NCBI GenBank assembly: GCA_018830105.1
Contig: JAHJTC010000005.1
Coordinates: 1 to 64,000 of the forward strand
Source: Bacteroidota bacterium
GTDB lineage: Bacteria; Bacteroidota; Bacteroidia; Bacteroidales; F082
Direction of reading: 5' to 3'
DNA length: 64,000 nt
The notes below the pieces were generated by a model, which saw nothing but the letters and a program-made list of their open reading frames with translations, ran no database searches and was not told the DNA's origin. Below are positions 7,797 through 17,047 of this stretch, one piece after another (position 1 is the first letter of the stretch; every line of letters starts with the position of its first letter). The translations under genes were made by a program, and so were the position numbers.

Positions 7797-8708
7797 ATGC
7801 GAAATGCAATAAATTACATAACGATTGTAACATTCTTAGCCGTCTTTTGCTTTGTTGGCTGCACCAAAGACAAACAACATCCAGGATTAAAGCCTGAAAT
7901 TATATTTATCAAGTCAGCGGAATTAATTACTTCCGACACAATCCTTTCCATCAATCAAAAGGTGAAAATTGGAATTGAAGCCAGCTCCAAATCTGGCGCA
8001 CCGCTCACCCAGTTAACCGTTATTTCCATTTTGGACGAAAACACAACTTCCATCGATTCAGGATTATTCAGTAACGAATTTCATTATTACAAAGAAATCA
8101 CCAAAGGTTTGGCCAAATCAGAGCTTTGGCAGTTTTATGTAAAAGACCGTGACGGAAACTGTTCAGATACCATCAATTTGACACTTTATAAAGATGAAAA
8201 CTCAGGATTTGGCCCCGTCCGTACGATTGAAAACATTGTTTTAGGCGCACAGCTTAACCCTGATCAGGGAAGTTTTTATTCCTATGAAACAAATCAAACT
8301 TATAGTATTTCAGAGGCTTACAATAACCAATCAATTATTGATTTGCTGTATTATTTCGATGTTGTGGAAACTGATGCACATACCATTGCTTCGCCAGGTG
8401 CCAATATTGATGCAGCAATATACAATAGTGAAATGGCGCCTGGAAATTGGACAACACGCACCACCTTAAGATTTGAATATTTGCCCGAACTTACTACTGC
8501 AGATTTTGAATCATGCACAAATGACAGCCTGATTCTGGCCAATACTTTTGTTTTTGGTTCAGGTAAAAGAAAAGCAAAAAACCTGACTCCGGGTGATATA
8601 TATGCCTTTGTTAGCGAGACCGACGAAAGAGGCATCTTCCTGATTCGGCAACGCCAAGGTGTTGCAGATGGATTCATACAGTTTTCAATCAAGATGCAAG
8701 AACCATGA
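7797..8708 (+). CDS. Outer-membrane-type lipoprotein paired with TonB receptor
   Basis: The start is ATG 7797, giving about 303 residues; TTG 7773 is less likely. The N-terminus is a type II signal peptide with lipobox FVGC around residue 19, so the protein is a lipoprotein. The mature part is beta-rich; one segment (SFYSYETNQTYS near 165) resembles ligand-binding lipoproteins that accompany TonB receptors in Bacteroidota. Its stop overlaps the ATG of the TonB receptor (ATGA, 8705-8708), strong evidence for one operon and a joint role in surface binding of a nutrient. The ligand is unknown. Confidence 0.7.
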   Translation: MRNAINYITIVTFLAVFCFVGCTKDKQHPGLKPEIIFIKSAELITSDTILSINQKVKIGIEASSKSGAPLTQLTVISILDENTTSIDSGLFSNEFHYYKEITKGLAKSELWQFYVKDRDGNCSDTINLTLYKDENSGFGPVRTIENIVLGAQLNPDQGSFYSYETNQTYSISEAYNNQSIIDLLYYFDVVETDAHTIASPGANIDAAIYNSEMAPGNWTTRTTLRFEYLPELTTADFESCTNDSLILANTFVFGSGKRKAKNLTPGDIYAFVSETDERGIFLIRQRQGVADGFIQFSIKMQEP

Positions 8709-10780
8709 AAAAAATATTGGTACTGACATATTTGACTTTCACAATCATTAGCCTTTCAGGGCAAACTCAAGACAGTTTGAAACGCGAGATCGAACTCAAT
8801 GAAGTGATCGTAACAGCTACACGTACTTATCGTCAGGCCAATGATTTACCTGTGCAAACCAATGTCATTTCTGCTAAAATGATTCAAAACTTTCCGGTTT
8901 TAAATATCGATGATGTTTTAAAAACTACCGCCAATGTATTTGTAAACCGAAGCTGGGGAATCTTTTCGAAAAACGCCGCCGTTACCATGCGTGGCCTCGA
9001 AAGCAGCGACCGGACGCTGATTTTGATCGACGGACTTCCCAAAAACAGGCTGGCAGGAGGATCAGTCAACTGGCACAATATCAATTCGGATCAGATTGAA
9101 AAAATTGAGATTATCAAAGGGCCTGCTTCAGCATTGTACGGAAACAATGCCATGGGTGGTGTGATCAATATCATCACCAAAAAACCCCAAACCGATTTAA
9201 GTGGAAATGCACGTGTTTTTTACGGCAGCCACAACACGATCGGAGGATCGGTAAGTGCTGCAGGACGCAACTTTGATCAAAACAAAGGGTTTTACTGGCA
9301 AGTAAATGGAAACTATCGGCGTGGGGATGGCTATATCTTTGAATTACCGGAATACCTGGACGAAACCGATGCCAAAACAAAACTTGACGAAGGCGGCGGG
9401 AGCCTCAAGCTGGGATACCAGTTTAATGAGCATAACACAGTTGAAATTGCTTTGGATCACTATCAGGAAAAACGCGGAGCTGGTCGCCAGGTTTATGCTC
9501 CTGATGGAAGTTTTGATGAATACCTTACCAATACGTTTCGCATCGCGAGTTCTAATCTTATAGCCGGCGGACTCTTACAGAGCACGATCTATTATTCAGC
9601 CGAAAACTATTACGGACAAAAAGAAAGTTTCAATGATTCAAAGGAGTATAAATTGCTGGATGCCTACACTGATCGGGAAGATATGGGTTTGATGTCGAAC
9701 TGGTCGAAACGACTTTCGGCAAAACACCTGCTTACTGCTGGTTTAGAAGTGAAAGCCGGCACTATGAAATCGCATGAAATCTACCGCACCTCACCCGATG
9801 AAATCGAAGCTTCCAGCAAAATGATCATTTATGGCATCTATCTGCAGGATGAAATCAAGCTTTCGCCTGAAAAATGGCAGCTTATTGCAGGAATCCGGAC
9901 TGATTTCTCAAATTTTTTCCAGGGATGGCAAAATGTTACAAACCCCACAAAATCAACAGGCTTTGAACAAAGTTTTTATGAAGATTTCCCGGAAACAAGC
10001 TGGTCGGCTTTGAGTCCTAAAATCTCTTTGCAATATCAGCTCATTCCGCAACTTGAAACCTATGTTTCAGTTGGAACGGGCTTCAAACCTGCCAAACTTA
10101 AAGACTTAAGCCAGTCAGGAAAGATTAACAAAGGATTTCGGCTAGCCAATCCTAATGTAAAACCGGAGTACCTGACCAATTTTGAATGGGGTTTCCATTA
10201 TGATCAAAACGAAAAGTTCAGCCTTTCCGGAGCAATTTATCACAGTATTGGTCGTGATTTTCAATATTCGATTGGAACGGGTGATTCTGTTGACACCGGC
10301 GGCAACAGCCTGAAACCTGTAATTCTTACTGATAATGTAGCCGAAATTTCTGTTACAGGCGGAGAATTATCCATGCATTATTTAATTCATCCGCAGTTGC
10401 TTTTACAGGCAAGTTATTCCTATAACAATTCTGTTATAACTTCCTATACACCAAATATTAATATGCCCGATTACAACCTCTCCGGAAAGAAAATGACAGA
10501 AGTGCCACCCCAGCTTTTTTATGCTGGTATTTTCTGGCAAAACAACTATTTCAACCTAAATGTCAATTGTAGTTATATTGATGAACAATGGTTTGACATT
10601 GAAAATACCATTAAAATTGACAGTTGGTATTTGATTAATGCAAGGGTATCACATCTTTTTGCCAAAAAATATGAAATCTACATAGATATTCAAGATTTGC
10701 TTGACAACCCATATGTTGATCGTAAAGGTCAACTCTCGCCAGGCAGATTTATTATAGGAGGGATTAATTTTCAATTTTAA
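8705..10780 (+). CDS. TonB-dependent receptor, BtuB/CirA-like
   Basis: The 691-residue outer-membrane receptor has a signal peptide (to about residue 20), a TonB-box-like stretch ELNEVIVTATRT (31-42), a plug domain (about 45-160) with the TMRGLESSD and IEIIKGPASALYGNNA signatures, and a 22-strand barrel ending in Phe (INFQF). There is no carboxypeptidase-like N-terminal extension, so it is a classical BtuB/CirA type rather than SusC. Translational coupling to the upstream lipoprotein and to genes for a membrane protein and DDTD protein suggests a dedicated uptake route. Substrate candidates include metal chelates or cofactors but cannot be decided from sequence. Confidence 0.9.
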   Translation: MKKILVLTYLTFTIISLSGQTQDSLKREIELNEVIVTATRTYRQANDLPVQTNVISAKMIQNFPVLNIDDVLKTTANVFVNRSWGIFSKNAAVTMRGLESSDRTLILIDGLPKNRLAGGSVNWHNINSDQIEKIEIIKGPASALYGNNAMGGVINIITKKPQTDLSGNARVFYGSHNTIGGSVSAAGRNFDQNKGFYWQVNGNYRRGDGYIFELPEYLDETDAKTKLDEGGGSLKLGYQFNEHNTVEIALDHYQEKRGAGRQVYAPDGSFDEYLTNTFRIASSNLIAGGLLQSTIYYSAENYYGQKESFNDSKEYKLLDAYTDREDMGLMSNWSKRLSAKHLLTAGLEVKAGTMKSHEIYRTSPDEIEASSKMIIYGIYLQDEIKLSPEKWQLIAGIRTDFSNFFQGWQNVTNPTKSTGFEQSFYEDFPETSWSALSPKISLQYQLIPQLETYVSVGTGFKPAKLKDLSQSGKINKGFRLANPNVKPEYLTNFEWGFHYDQNEKFSLSGAIYHSIGRDFQYSIGTGDSVDTGGNSLKPVILTDNVAEISVTGGELSMHYLIHPQLLLQASYSYNNSVITSYTPNINMPDYNLSGKKMTEVPPQLFYAGIFWQNNYFNLNVNCSYIDEQWFDIENTIKIDSWYLINARVSHLFAKKYEIYIDIQDLLDNPYVDRKGQLSPGRFIIGGINFQF

Positions 10781-10791
10781 AAACTAAAACT

Positions 10792-11631
10792 ATGAAACAC
10801 ATTTATCTTTTTCTGATTACATTGATGATCACATCAAGTGCTCTGTCACAAACTGAAACATTGGCCAAATGGACTTTCCCATCGAGCGATGTTGCCGATA
10901 CCCTGGTTGAAGAAGCCAATGCTTTTAACCAAAATGCCTACTTGTCAACAGTGGGAGGTACCGGAACCATTGAAATGAAAAATGGCGAAACAAGTAAAGC
11001 TGCTCAATGCAATGGTTGGGATAACGGCACTGATACTAAGGCCTGGTACATTCAGATAAGTACCGAAAGTCATCAGAATATTACAGTGAGTTCCAAACAA
11101 CAATCCGGAAATAATGATCCCGGTCCAAAAGATTTCAAACTACAGTACAAAATTGGAGATGCAGGTGATTGGACTGATGTAGAAAATGGAGCTATTACTG
11201 TCCTCAATGATTGGACTACCAGTGCCTTAACTGATTTTCCGTTGCCAGCTGAATGCGACAATCAGGAAGTGCTTTTCATCCGCTGGGTGCTCACCTCAAA
11301 TCTGGATATCAATGGAGTAGAGTTGGTTGAAAGTGGAAAAACAAAAATTGATGATATTGAAATTAAAGGTGAAGTTTTCACTTCACTGGATCAAATCTCG
11401 GCTGAAAATTCTCCCGTTACGATTTATTATGGCACTAATAATCAAATCCATTTCAAAAGCTCAATTCTAATCAAGCATTTAATACAATACGATTTGTCAG
11501 GCAAAAAACTGCAAGAAAAAATCTTTTCAGCTTATACAGGGTTGCTCAACAACGAAAATAAAGGCATCAGCATCGTCGTTTTTCAGGATTTGAATGGGAA
11601 TAGCTTTGCAAAAAAGGTTTTCATGAAGTAA
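10792..11631 (+). CDS. Secreted T9SS cargo with jelly-roll-like domain
   Basis: The 279-residue protein has a signal peptide (cleavage after ALSQ, about residue 20). A beta-rich domain (22-200) starts ETLAKWTFPS, a form common in Bacteroidota extracellular proteins. The C-terminal 75 residues end SFAKKVFMK and have the pattern of a type A T9SS sorting domain (LIQYDLSGKKL, then a terminal Lys). It is therefore probably exported to the cell surface or medium. It follows the TonB receptor by 11 bp and precedes a strong terminator, so it is the last gene of the operon. It may bind or release the ligand taken up by that system. Confidence 0.65.
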   Translation: MKHIYLFLITLMITSSALSQTETLAKWTFPSSDVADTLVEEANAFNQNAYLSTVGGTGTIEMKNGETSKAAQCNGWDNGTDTKAWYIQISTESHQNITVSSKQQSGNNDPGPKDFKLQYKIGDAGDWTDVENGAITVLNDWTTSALTDFPLPAECDNQEVLFIRWVLTSNLDINGVELVESGKTKIDDIEIKGEVFTSLDQISAENSPVTIYYGTNNQIHFKSSILIKHLIQYDLSGKKLQEKIFSAYTGLLNNENKGISIVVFQDLNGNSFAKKVFMK

Positions 11632-11666
11632 ACTTCAAAAAAACACATGAATTTGAAATATGGAGA

Positions 11667-11699
11667 AAGCCCAAATTAACTTAAGTTTGGGCTTTTTAT
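11667..11699 (+). terminator. Rho-independent terminator of TonB operon
   Basis: A 9-bp stem, AAGCCCAAA (11667-11675) with TTTGGGCTT (11686-11694), is followed by a T-tract. It ends the 6505-11631 gene run. Confidence 0.85.
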
Positions 11700-11717
11700 T
11701 TGATTAATAACAAACCC

Positions 11718-13421
11718 ATGTCCAAGAACCTGCTCATAATTTTCGCCTTAATTTTTGCTTCGCTCCTTTCGTTTTCCCAAAGCACAAGCATAACTTACAA
11801 TCAGTATGTTTTAGGATCAGAGACTTCTGACACTACTGAAATAGCGGTAATCCAATCCGACAGCAAAGTAAAAATTGAATCCTTGGAAAAGCTTCCAGAA
11901 AAACCAATCCCAGGTTTAGCCAACGAAATCACTTTTCTTGATTATTCCAAAGGGGAAATAATCAGTCAATTAGTTTATAAAGATTCGAGTTATTTTGCGA
12001 AACAAGCCATGCACACCCCGGCATACGAGTTTTTGGATGATACGACTACAATTCTTGGACTAAGATGTAAGAAAGCCCAAACAACCATTAATTCGAACCG
12101 AATTGAGATTTGGTATACCAATCAATTGGGAATTGAATTCTCGCCGGTGAGCTGGCTCGGCAATTTTGAAGGTGCCATCCTAAAAATTGTCAGAAATGGA
12201 AATCGGGTTATTGAAGCCACTGAAATCAGTCAGGTAAAGGCCACTGAAAAGTTTATTCCCGATGATTTGGGAACGGCAATCTCATCGCAGCAGCTGAATC
12301 AGTTGCAAAAGGAAAAGCTGGTCATGCGCATTCCGGTTTTCAGTGATCAGCAGATTTTCTGGGGCGATACCAGCGCCTTGCCCGCCGAAATTCCTTACGA
12401 CAGCAGCTTGCATACCGCAGGAGGGACACTGATTTTTAAACGCATGCAGCTGCCTGAGGTGCCGGACCATTATCAGATTTTTGCAGAAGTCAGCACCCAT
12501 TCCAATGGTGATGCGTACGACCGCACCGGATCCGTTTTTGTGATTCCGGATGGGGATATCAGTTTTCTGGACGCGATGCTTGATGGAATTGATACACTGC
12601 CCGTTTTCAGCGGAAAAGATGGCGAAAGCTATCAGGGGATTCAGCTTACCGAAAGCTACCTTCCTCCAGTAGAACTGCTGCGTTTTTTTACGCCTTTTGG
12701 CGTGAGGCATTTTAATGAACGGGTGCAGCTCGACGGTTTGGAATGGGCTACGGAAGCCTATTACAAACAGGATATCAGCGATTTGCGCAGCAGCTTAAGC
12801 GGAGATGTGATGCTGGCTGCTTTTATTGGCAATTACGATAGGGGAGGGCATAAACTTAGCCTAAGCCTGAGTTTTTATCCCGGCAGCACCGTCTGGGAAG
12901 ACCAAAACGATTTTGAAAACTGGTCGTTGCCCTTATTCAATACCTTGAACGCGATGGAGATGGCCGGTCAAAACTACGGCAAACTGTTTGGTACCGACAC
13001 TTTAAAGATAGCATTTGATGTTCCGGAAGGTGTCGAAAAGCTGCGCTTGCGCTATATCAGTACCGGCCACGGCGGCTGGGGCGGCGGCGATGAGTTTAAC
13101 CCAAAAGAAAACAAAATTTTTATCGATGGCGAGCTCCGTTTCGTACATACGCCCTGGCGAACCGATTGCGCAACTTATAGAGCATTAAATCCTGTTTCGG
13201 GTAATTTTTGGAATGGGATGTCGTCCTCCGACTTTTCGCGCTCCGGCTGGTGTCCAGGAGAAGCCACAGAACCGGTTTATTTTAATTTGGAAGATATGCA
13301 GCCGGGGAAACATCAAATCAGCATCGTCATTCCACAAGGAAAAGCTGAAGGAAACAGCATCAGCTTTTGGGCCGTTTCCGGAATGCTTATCGGACAAAAA
13401 AAGGTGACTAATGCGGATTAG
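11718..13421 (+). CDS. GLPGLI domain fused to PNGase F-like amidase
   Basis: From ATG 11718 the protein has 567 residues; an upstream TTG at 11700 is open but would spoil the signal peptide. A Sec signal is followed by a GLPGLI-type domain (about 25-190, with LGLRCKKAQT and EIWYT near its centre). The rest resembles peptide-N-glycosidase F. GDAYDR in the first jelly roll corresponds to the catalytic-Asp region (DEWDR in the Elizabethkingia enzyme). GGGDEFN corresponds to the GCAEWC glutamate region, and SRSGWCPGEA matches the DRAGWCPG block. It probably removes N-glycans from glycoproteins outside the cytoplasm. The domain pairing is unusual. It is convergent with the genes downstream. Confidence 0.75.
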   Translation: MSKNLLIIFALIFASLLSFSQSTSITYNQYVLGSETSDTTEIAVIQSDSKVKIESLEKLPEKPIPGLANEITFLDYSKGEIISQLVYKDSSYFAKQAMHTPAYEFLDDTTTILGLRCKKAQTTINSNRIEIWYTNQLGIEFSPVSWLGNFEGAILKIVRNGNRVIEATEISQVKATEKFIPDDLGTAISSQQLNQLQKEKLVMRIPVFSDQQIFWGDTSALPAEIPYDSSLHTAGGTLIFKRMQLPEVPDHYQIFAEVSTHSNGDAYDRTGSVFVIPDGDISFLDAMLDGIDTLPVFSGKDGESYQGIQLTESYLPPVELLRFFTPFGVRHFNERVQLDGLEWATEAYYKQDISDLRSSLSGDVMLAAFIGNYDRGGHKLSLSLSFYPGSTVWEDQNDFENWSLPLFNTLNAMEMAGQNYGKLFGTDTLKIAFDVPEGVEKLRLRYISTGHGGWGGGDEFNPKENKIFIDGELRFVHTPWRTDCATYRALNPVSGNFWNGMSSSDFSRSGWCPGEATEPVYFNLEDMQPGKHQISIVIPQGKAEGNSISFWAVSGMLIGQKKVTNAD

Positions 13422-13428
13422 CCACCTT
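13395..13428 (-). terminator. Minus-strand terminator inside 3' end of PNGase-like gene
   Basis: Bases 13401-13428 form a hairpin (AAGGTG-A-CTAAT with ATTAG-C-CACCTT). Read on the minus strand it is followed by a run of seven T (complement of the A-run at 13396-13402). It would stop transcripts of the convergent lipoprotein and TonB genes while lying within the last codons of the plus-strand gene. Confidence 0.7.
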
Positions 13429-13564
13429 CAACAGTTCGTTTTATTGATAAGGCCGGAATAGAGATCATGTACTTTACAAAGCAGCATAAAGCTGAATCTA
13501 CTTATAAACGCCTATTGCAGGTGTTTATCCAATATTTACTTCCTTCAAATACAGATTTACTGTT

Positions 13565-13981
13565 TTATTTTTCTTTTCTCCAATACTCATTAATAGTTTG
13601 ATTATTTTCCACATACGTAAATGTGATGAGGTCGCTCTCAATCTGAAATTCATACACTTTTTGAGTATCGTTGTAATCAAACTGAATCGTATTGGCTGAA
13701 GTGTTTACCTCAAAAACTCCAATAGTTTCATAGGCAGCGCCGGTAGCTTTGAAAGCGCCTTTTAGATCGTTTAATTCAGCATCTGTTTTAAATGCGATAT
13801 AATCGCAACATTCAGCTATTAAACTTGAAATTCCATCTGTTACGCGTGTTTCAAGTTTCCATTGACCAAGAATTCCTGTCTGCTTTAGGTTGTCTGTTTG
13901 TTCAACAGCGTCTTTTTTGCAACCAGTTATTGCTATTAATGAAGTGACGAACACAACCACTATTATTCGAAAATTCTTCAT
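13565..13981 (-). CDS. Lipocalin-like lipoprotein
   Basis: The 138-residue protein has a type II signal peptide with lipobox AITGC (Cys about residue 21) followed by KKD. The mature part has the G-x-W opening (ILGQWKLE near 40) and alternating beta pattern of the small lipocalin-like family common in Bacteroidota. It is probably in the periplasm or outer membrane; no ligand can be named. It lies 48 bp downstream of the TonB receptor stop on the same strand and is probably the last gene of that operon. Confidence 0.6.
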   Translation of the reverse strand: MKNFRIIVVVFVTSLIAITGCKKDAVEQTDNLKQTGILGQWKLETRVTDGISSLIAECCDYIAFKTDAELNDLKGAFKATGAAYETIGVFEVNTSANTIQFDYNDTQKVYEFQIESDLITFTYVENNQTINEYWRKEK

Positions 13982-14029
13982 TTTTTACTCAATTTATTCG
14001 TTAAATAGTGTCCGTTCATAAGCTAGTTT

Positions 14030-16924
14030 TTAAAAATTGTAGCTAATTCCCAGGCTAAAGGAACGTCCGGGATTATATACCTCATAAGGCTGATCATCGG
14101 CTTTATAGGCTTTATAAACCTCCTGGAAAGTTTCGCCTAGCAGGTTCGAGATTTTTAAATCAATAAGGGTTTTTCCGTCTTTACCCAACTTTTTATTGAT
14201 GCTGAAGTTGAGGCTGTGAAATGGTTCAACATAAATATCCGGAAACAATCCTGCACCAACGATGGTTAAGGTGGAGCCTTTTACATTGTAAAAAAGTCCT
14301 GTTTCAATGTCGTTATCAGGTGTGTTATAGGTAAATCCGGCATTAATTACGTAAGGCGACTGGCCGGCCATAACGCGGGTATCTTCGGTGGTTTGGCCGA
14401 TTTTTTCATAGCCTTTTCGTGAATTGAATTCTGACTCTGTCATTTCTATCTCGGAGCGGACGATGGTTACGTTTCCGCTGAAACTCAATGATCGCAAAGC
14501 CGGTGCAACAAAGCCCATATTTTTTCTCAGCTCAAATTCAAAGCCAAAAAGCTGACCATCGCCCACATTACGGGCCTGATATTCGGTGCTTGTCTGCTGC
14601 TGCGGAATACGAACCAGCTCGATCGGGTTTTTAAAACTTTTGTAAAAACCGCTGAAGCTAACTATTTGTCCTTCTTTTAAAAACCATTCCCAGCGAATAT
14701 CTGCATTATCGATTCGTGTTTCCACAAGAATGCCATCCCAGTCGGGATATTCATAAAGGCTGCCATTAAAAATACGGTTCGATATCGGGTCGATGATCTG
14801 TGCATACGAAAGCTCTTTAAACGAAGGCCTGGCAATAGTTTTGGCATAAGCCAGCCTCAGGTTTTGTTCGGGTGTAAGGCTGTAGATCAGGTTTACTGAA
14901 GGAAACAGATCTGTAGCATCCAGCACTTTAGCATTGTCGAGGTTTCTTCCGTTTTCAGTATCTCCGCCGGCATATTTTTGATCTCTTCCGGTATGGCGTT
15001 GCACAAAGCTCTCGACCCTGGCGCCAAGAATTGTTTTTAGCCTGTTGAATGGCTGAAACTCCAGGGAGGCATAACCGGCAAGGTTATTCACATTCGAGCT
15101 GTATTCATTGGGGTTGGGTTCGTTATTGCCTGTTTGGTAATAGATGCCGTTCGGGCGGTTTGGATAGAGGTTGATGTCGTTGAGCACGTCATTGGCGGTA
15201 GGGTTTTCCCATTTCTGGGAAGAAGAAAACTGGATGTCATAGAAAAGGATTTCATAATCCCTGATTTTATAATTGTGGCTGGCTCCAAACTTGATTTTGG
15301 CAGCATTTTCAAATAGCGTCAGGTCTTTTTGGATATCAATTTTTGCGGTATTGTTCACTTCGTCCAGGTAACGCCAGATACGCGAAGGATTACCACCGGC
15401 TCCGGCACTGAATGAGGTGTCTCTGATGCCATAGGTGAATGCCGTTTTGCGGATATCAGGATCGTCTGAGCTGGAGCGTGTGGGCGAAATGCGCCAGTCA
15501 ATTTCCCATCCGGAAGTGCCAAGAACATGGGTTCCATTGAGTAGCAGATTGGTTAATGCACGCTCGTTGTAAATCAAATTATCCGAGCCGGCCTCGTAAC
15601 CTGATTGTCCTACAGCAGCTCCGTCGTTGATGATCTGGAATTGTCCCGAGCTGCTTAAGCCGTTTTGCAGATGCATGGCAGTAAATTTCAATTTGGAATA
15701 GCGCGTTTTGTAAGCAAGTCCAGCCAGCCCACCCAGCAAGGTGCTCTGCTCTGCCAAATTGCCTTCCTGAATCGTGGCATACCGCATTTCGTTTAAAGTG
15801 GGATCCAAATAGCGTTGGTATTCGCCATAAGTAATGCCTTCGTAGAAGGTATGTTCTGATTTATAGGTCAATGAAAAAATATAGCCAAGTTTGGGAGAGT
15901 TTTCACTATTTGATTTCAGGTCCAGCTGATTGCCGGCAGAAATACTCAGGCTATAATCTGCAAAGCTGGTTTGCCGCGTAGCTCCCAAAGTGGGATCAAA
16001 GCTTTTTATAAAATCAATGACTTCCTGCTCCGGATCGCCGCTATAAGGTGTTGGAATATCTTTTCCGCGTGCGTTGTCGGGCAATGCGCGGGTGCCATCA
16101 TCAAATCCCAGAAAATCTGTTTTACCGCCTTCATAACTGATAAAATCGGGATTGAAATGCATATCGGGATTGTAGGACACATCAGCTGAGATGATCAGGG
16201 TTTTCTGTTCCGGGAAATCCTTGGTTTCAATATTGACAAGTCCTCCCGTAAAATCTGCCGGCAGTTCGGCCGTAAAATTTTTGGTCACCATGATGTTGTT
16301 AATCAGGTTGGTGGGGAAGATATCCATCTGCAGGGAGTTTTTATCGGGGTCGAGCCCGGGAATATCTACGCCATTAAGGGTGGTTTTTGAGTAGCGGTCG
16401 CCTAAACCCCGCACATAAACGTATTTACCATCTTCGATAGAAACACCGGTTACCCTTTTGGCTGCTTCCACGGCAGTGCCGTCTCCGGTGAGTCGTATTT
16501 TGGCCGAAGAGATGCCATCAAGCATGGAGGCGGATTTTTTCTTCACGGTAAGCAGCGCGGCTTCTGTGGTACGGATAACTTCGGCAGTTACTACTACCTC
16601 TGCCAGCTCCTGACTGCTTTCCTTCATGATGAGGTCGTCCAGAACCTTTACTTCACCGCTTTCCACTTTGATGTTTTCAAGCACAATGGTTTGATAGGAA
16701 ATATAGGAGAACTGAACGTTGTAGGTTCCTGCCGGAGCCTCAATGGTATATTGTCCATCAAGATCCGTCATGGCACCTGTTGTTGTTCCAACAAGTAGAA
16801 CAGTTACTCCAACAAGCGTCTCACCTGTGGATTCCTCGATTATCGTTCCCCTGATTTTCCCATTCTGGGCAAACAATCCTGTGGCTACAAAAATAATTGT
16901 GAAAAGGATAGCTAATTTCTTCAT
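14030..16924 (-). CDS. TonB-dependent receptor with carboxypeptidase-like N-domain
   Basis: I place the start at the ATG complementary to 16922-16924 (MKKLAILF), which gives a proper signal peptide and about 964 residues; the open frame extends 21 codons further. After the signal comes a CarboxypepD_reg-like beta domain (about 22-100: GKIRGTIIEESTGE...). The plug domain (about 120-235) contains YVRGLGDRYSKTTLNGVDIPG. A long barrel ends FSLGISYNF. It is an outer-membrane importer. It sits directly downstream of a beta-helix lipoprotein gene, a recurrent pair in Bacteroidota, with a strong hairpin between the two. The substrate is unknown. Confidence 0.9.
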   Translation of the reverse strand: MKKLAILFTIIFVATGLFAQNGKIRGTIIEESTGETLVGVTVLLVGTTTGAMTDLDGQYTIEAPAGTYNVQFSYISYQTIVLENIKVESGEVKVLDDLIMKESSQELAEVVVTAEVIRTTEAALLTVKKKSASMLDGISSAKIRLTGDGTAVEAAKRVTGVSIEDGKYVYVRGLGDRYSKTTLNGVDIPGLDPDKNSLQMDIFPTNLINNIMVTKNFTAELPADFTGGLVNIETKDFPEQKTLIISADVSYNPDMHFNPDFISYEGGKTDFLGFDDGTRALPDNARGKDIPTPYSGDPEQEVIDFIKSFDPTLGATRQTSFADYSLSISAGNQLDLKSNSENSPKLGYIFSLTYKSEHTFYEGITYGEYQRYLDPTLNEMRYATIQEGNLAEQSTLLGGLAGLAYKTRYSKLKFTAMHLQNGLSSSGQFQIINDGAAVGQSGYEAGSDNLIYNERALTNLLLNGTHVLGTSGWEIDWRISPTRSSSDDPDIRKTAFTYGIRDTSFSAGAGGNPSRIWRYLDEVNNTAKIDIQKDLTLFENAAKIKFGASHNYKIRDYEILFYDIQFSSSQKWENPTANDVLNDINLYPNRPNGIYYQTGNNEPNPNEYSSNVNNLAGYASLEFQPFNRLKTILGARVESFVQRHTGRDQKYAGGDTENGRNLDNAKVLDATDLFPSVNLIYSLTPEQNLRLAYAKTIARPSFKELSYAQIIDPISNRIFNGSLYEYPDWDGILVETRIDNADIRWEWFLKEGQIVSFSGFYKSFKNPIELVRIPQQQTSTEYQARNVGDGQLFGFEFELRKNMGFVAPALRSLSFSGNVTIVRSEIEMTESEFNSRKGYEKIGQTTEDTRVMAGQSPYVINAGFTYNTPDNDIETGLFYNVKGSTLTIVGAGLFPDIYVEPFHSLNFSINKKLGKDGKTLIDLKISNLLGETFQEVYKAYKADDQPYEVYNPGRSFSLGISYNF

Positions 16925-16965
16925 GATGATAAGTTGTGCAATTGTGCCATTTAAGATAAACCAAA

Positions 16966-16998
16966 GAACAGACTCATTGATTAGCAATGAGTCTGTTC
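16966..16998 (-). promoter_or_regulatory. Perfect 14-bp hairpin between lipoprotein and TonB genes
   Basis: GAACAGACTCATTG (16966-16979) and CAATGAGTCTGTTC (16985-16998) are perfect inverted repeats around a five-base loop. On the minus strand it is followed only by a broken T-stretch, so it could be a partial terminator or RNA-stabilising element that sets the ratio of the lipoprotein to the receptor. Confidence 0.65.
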
Positions 16999-17047
16999 AA
17001 AGGAATTCATTTATTTAAAGGATCTGTTTTTCAATAATAAATTGAAA

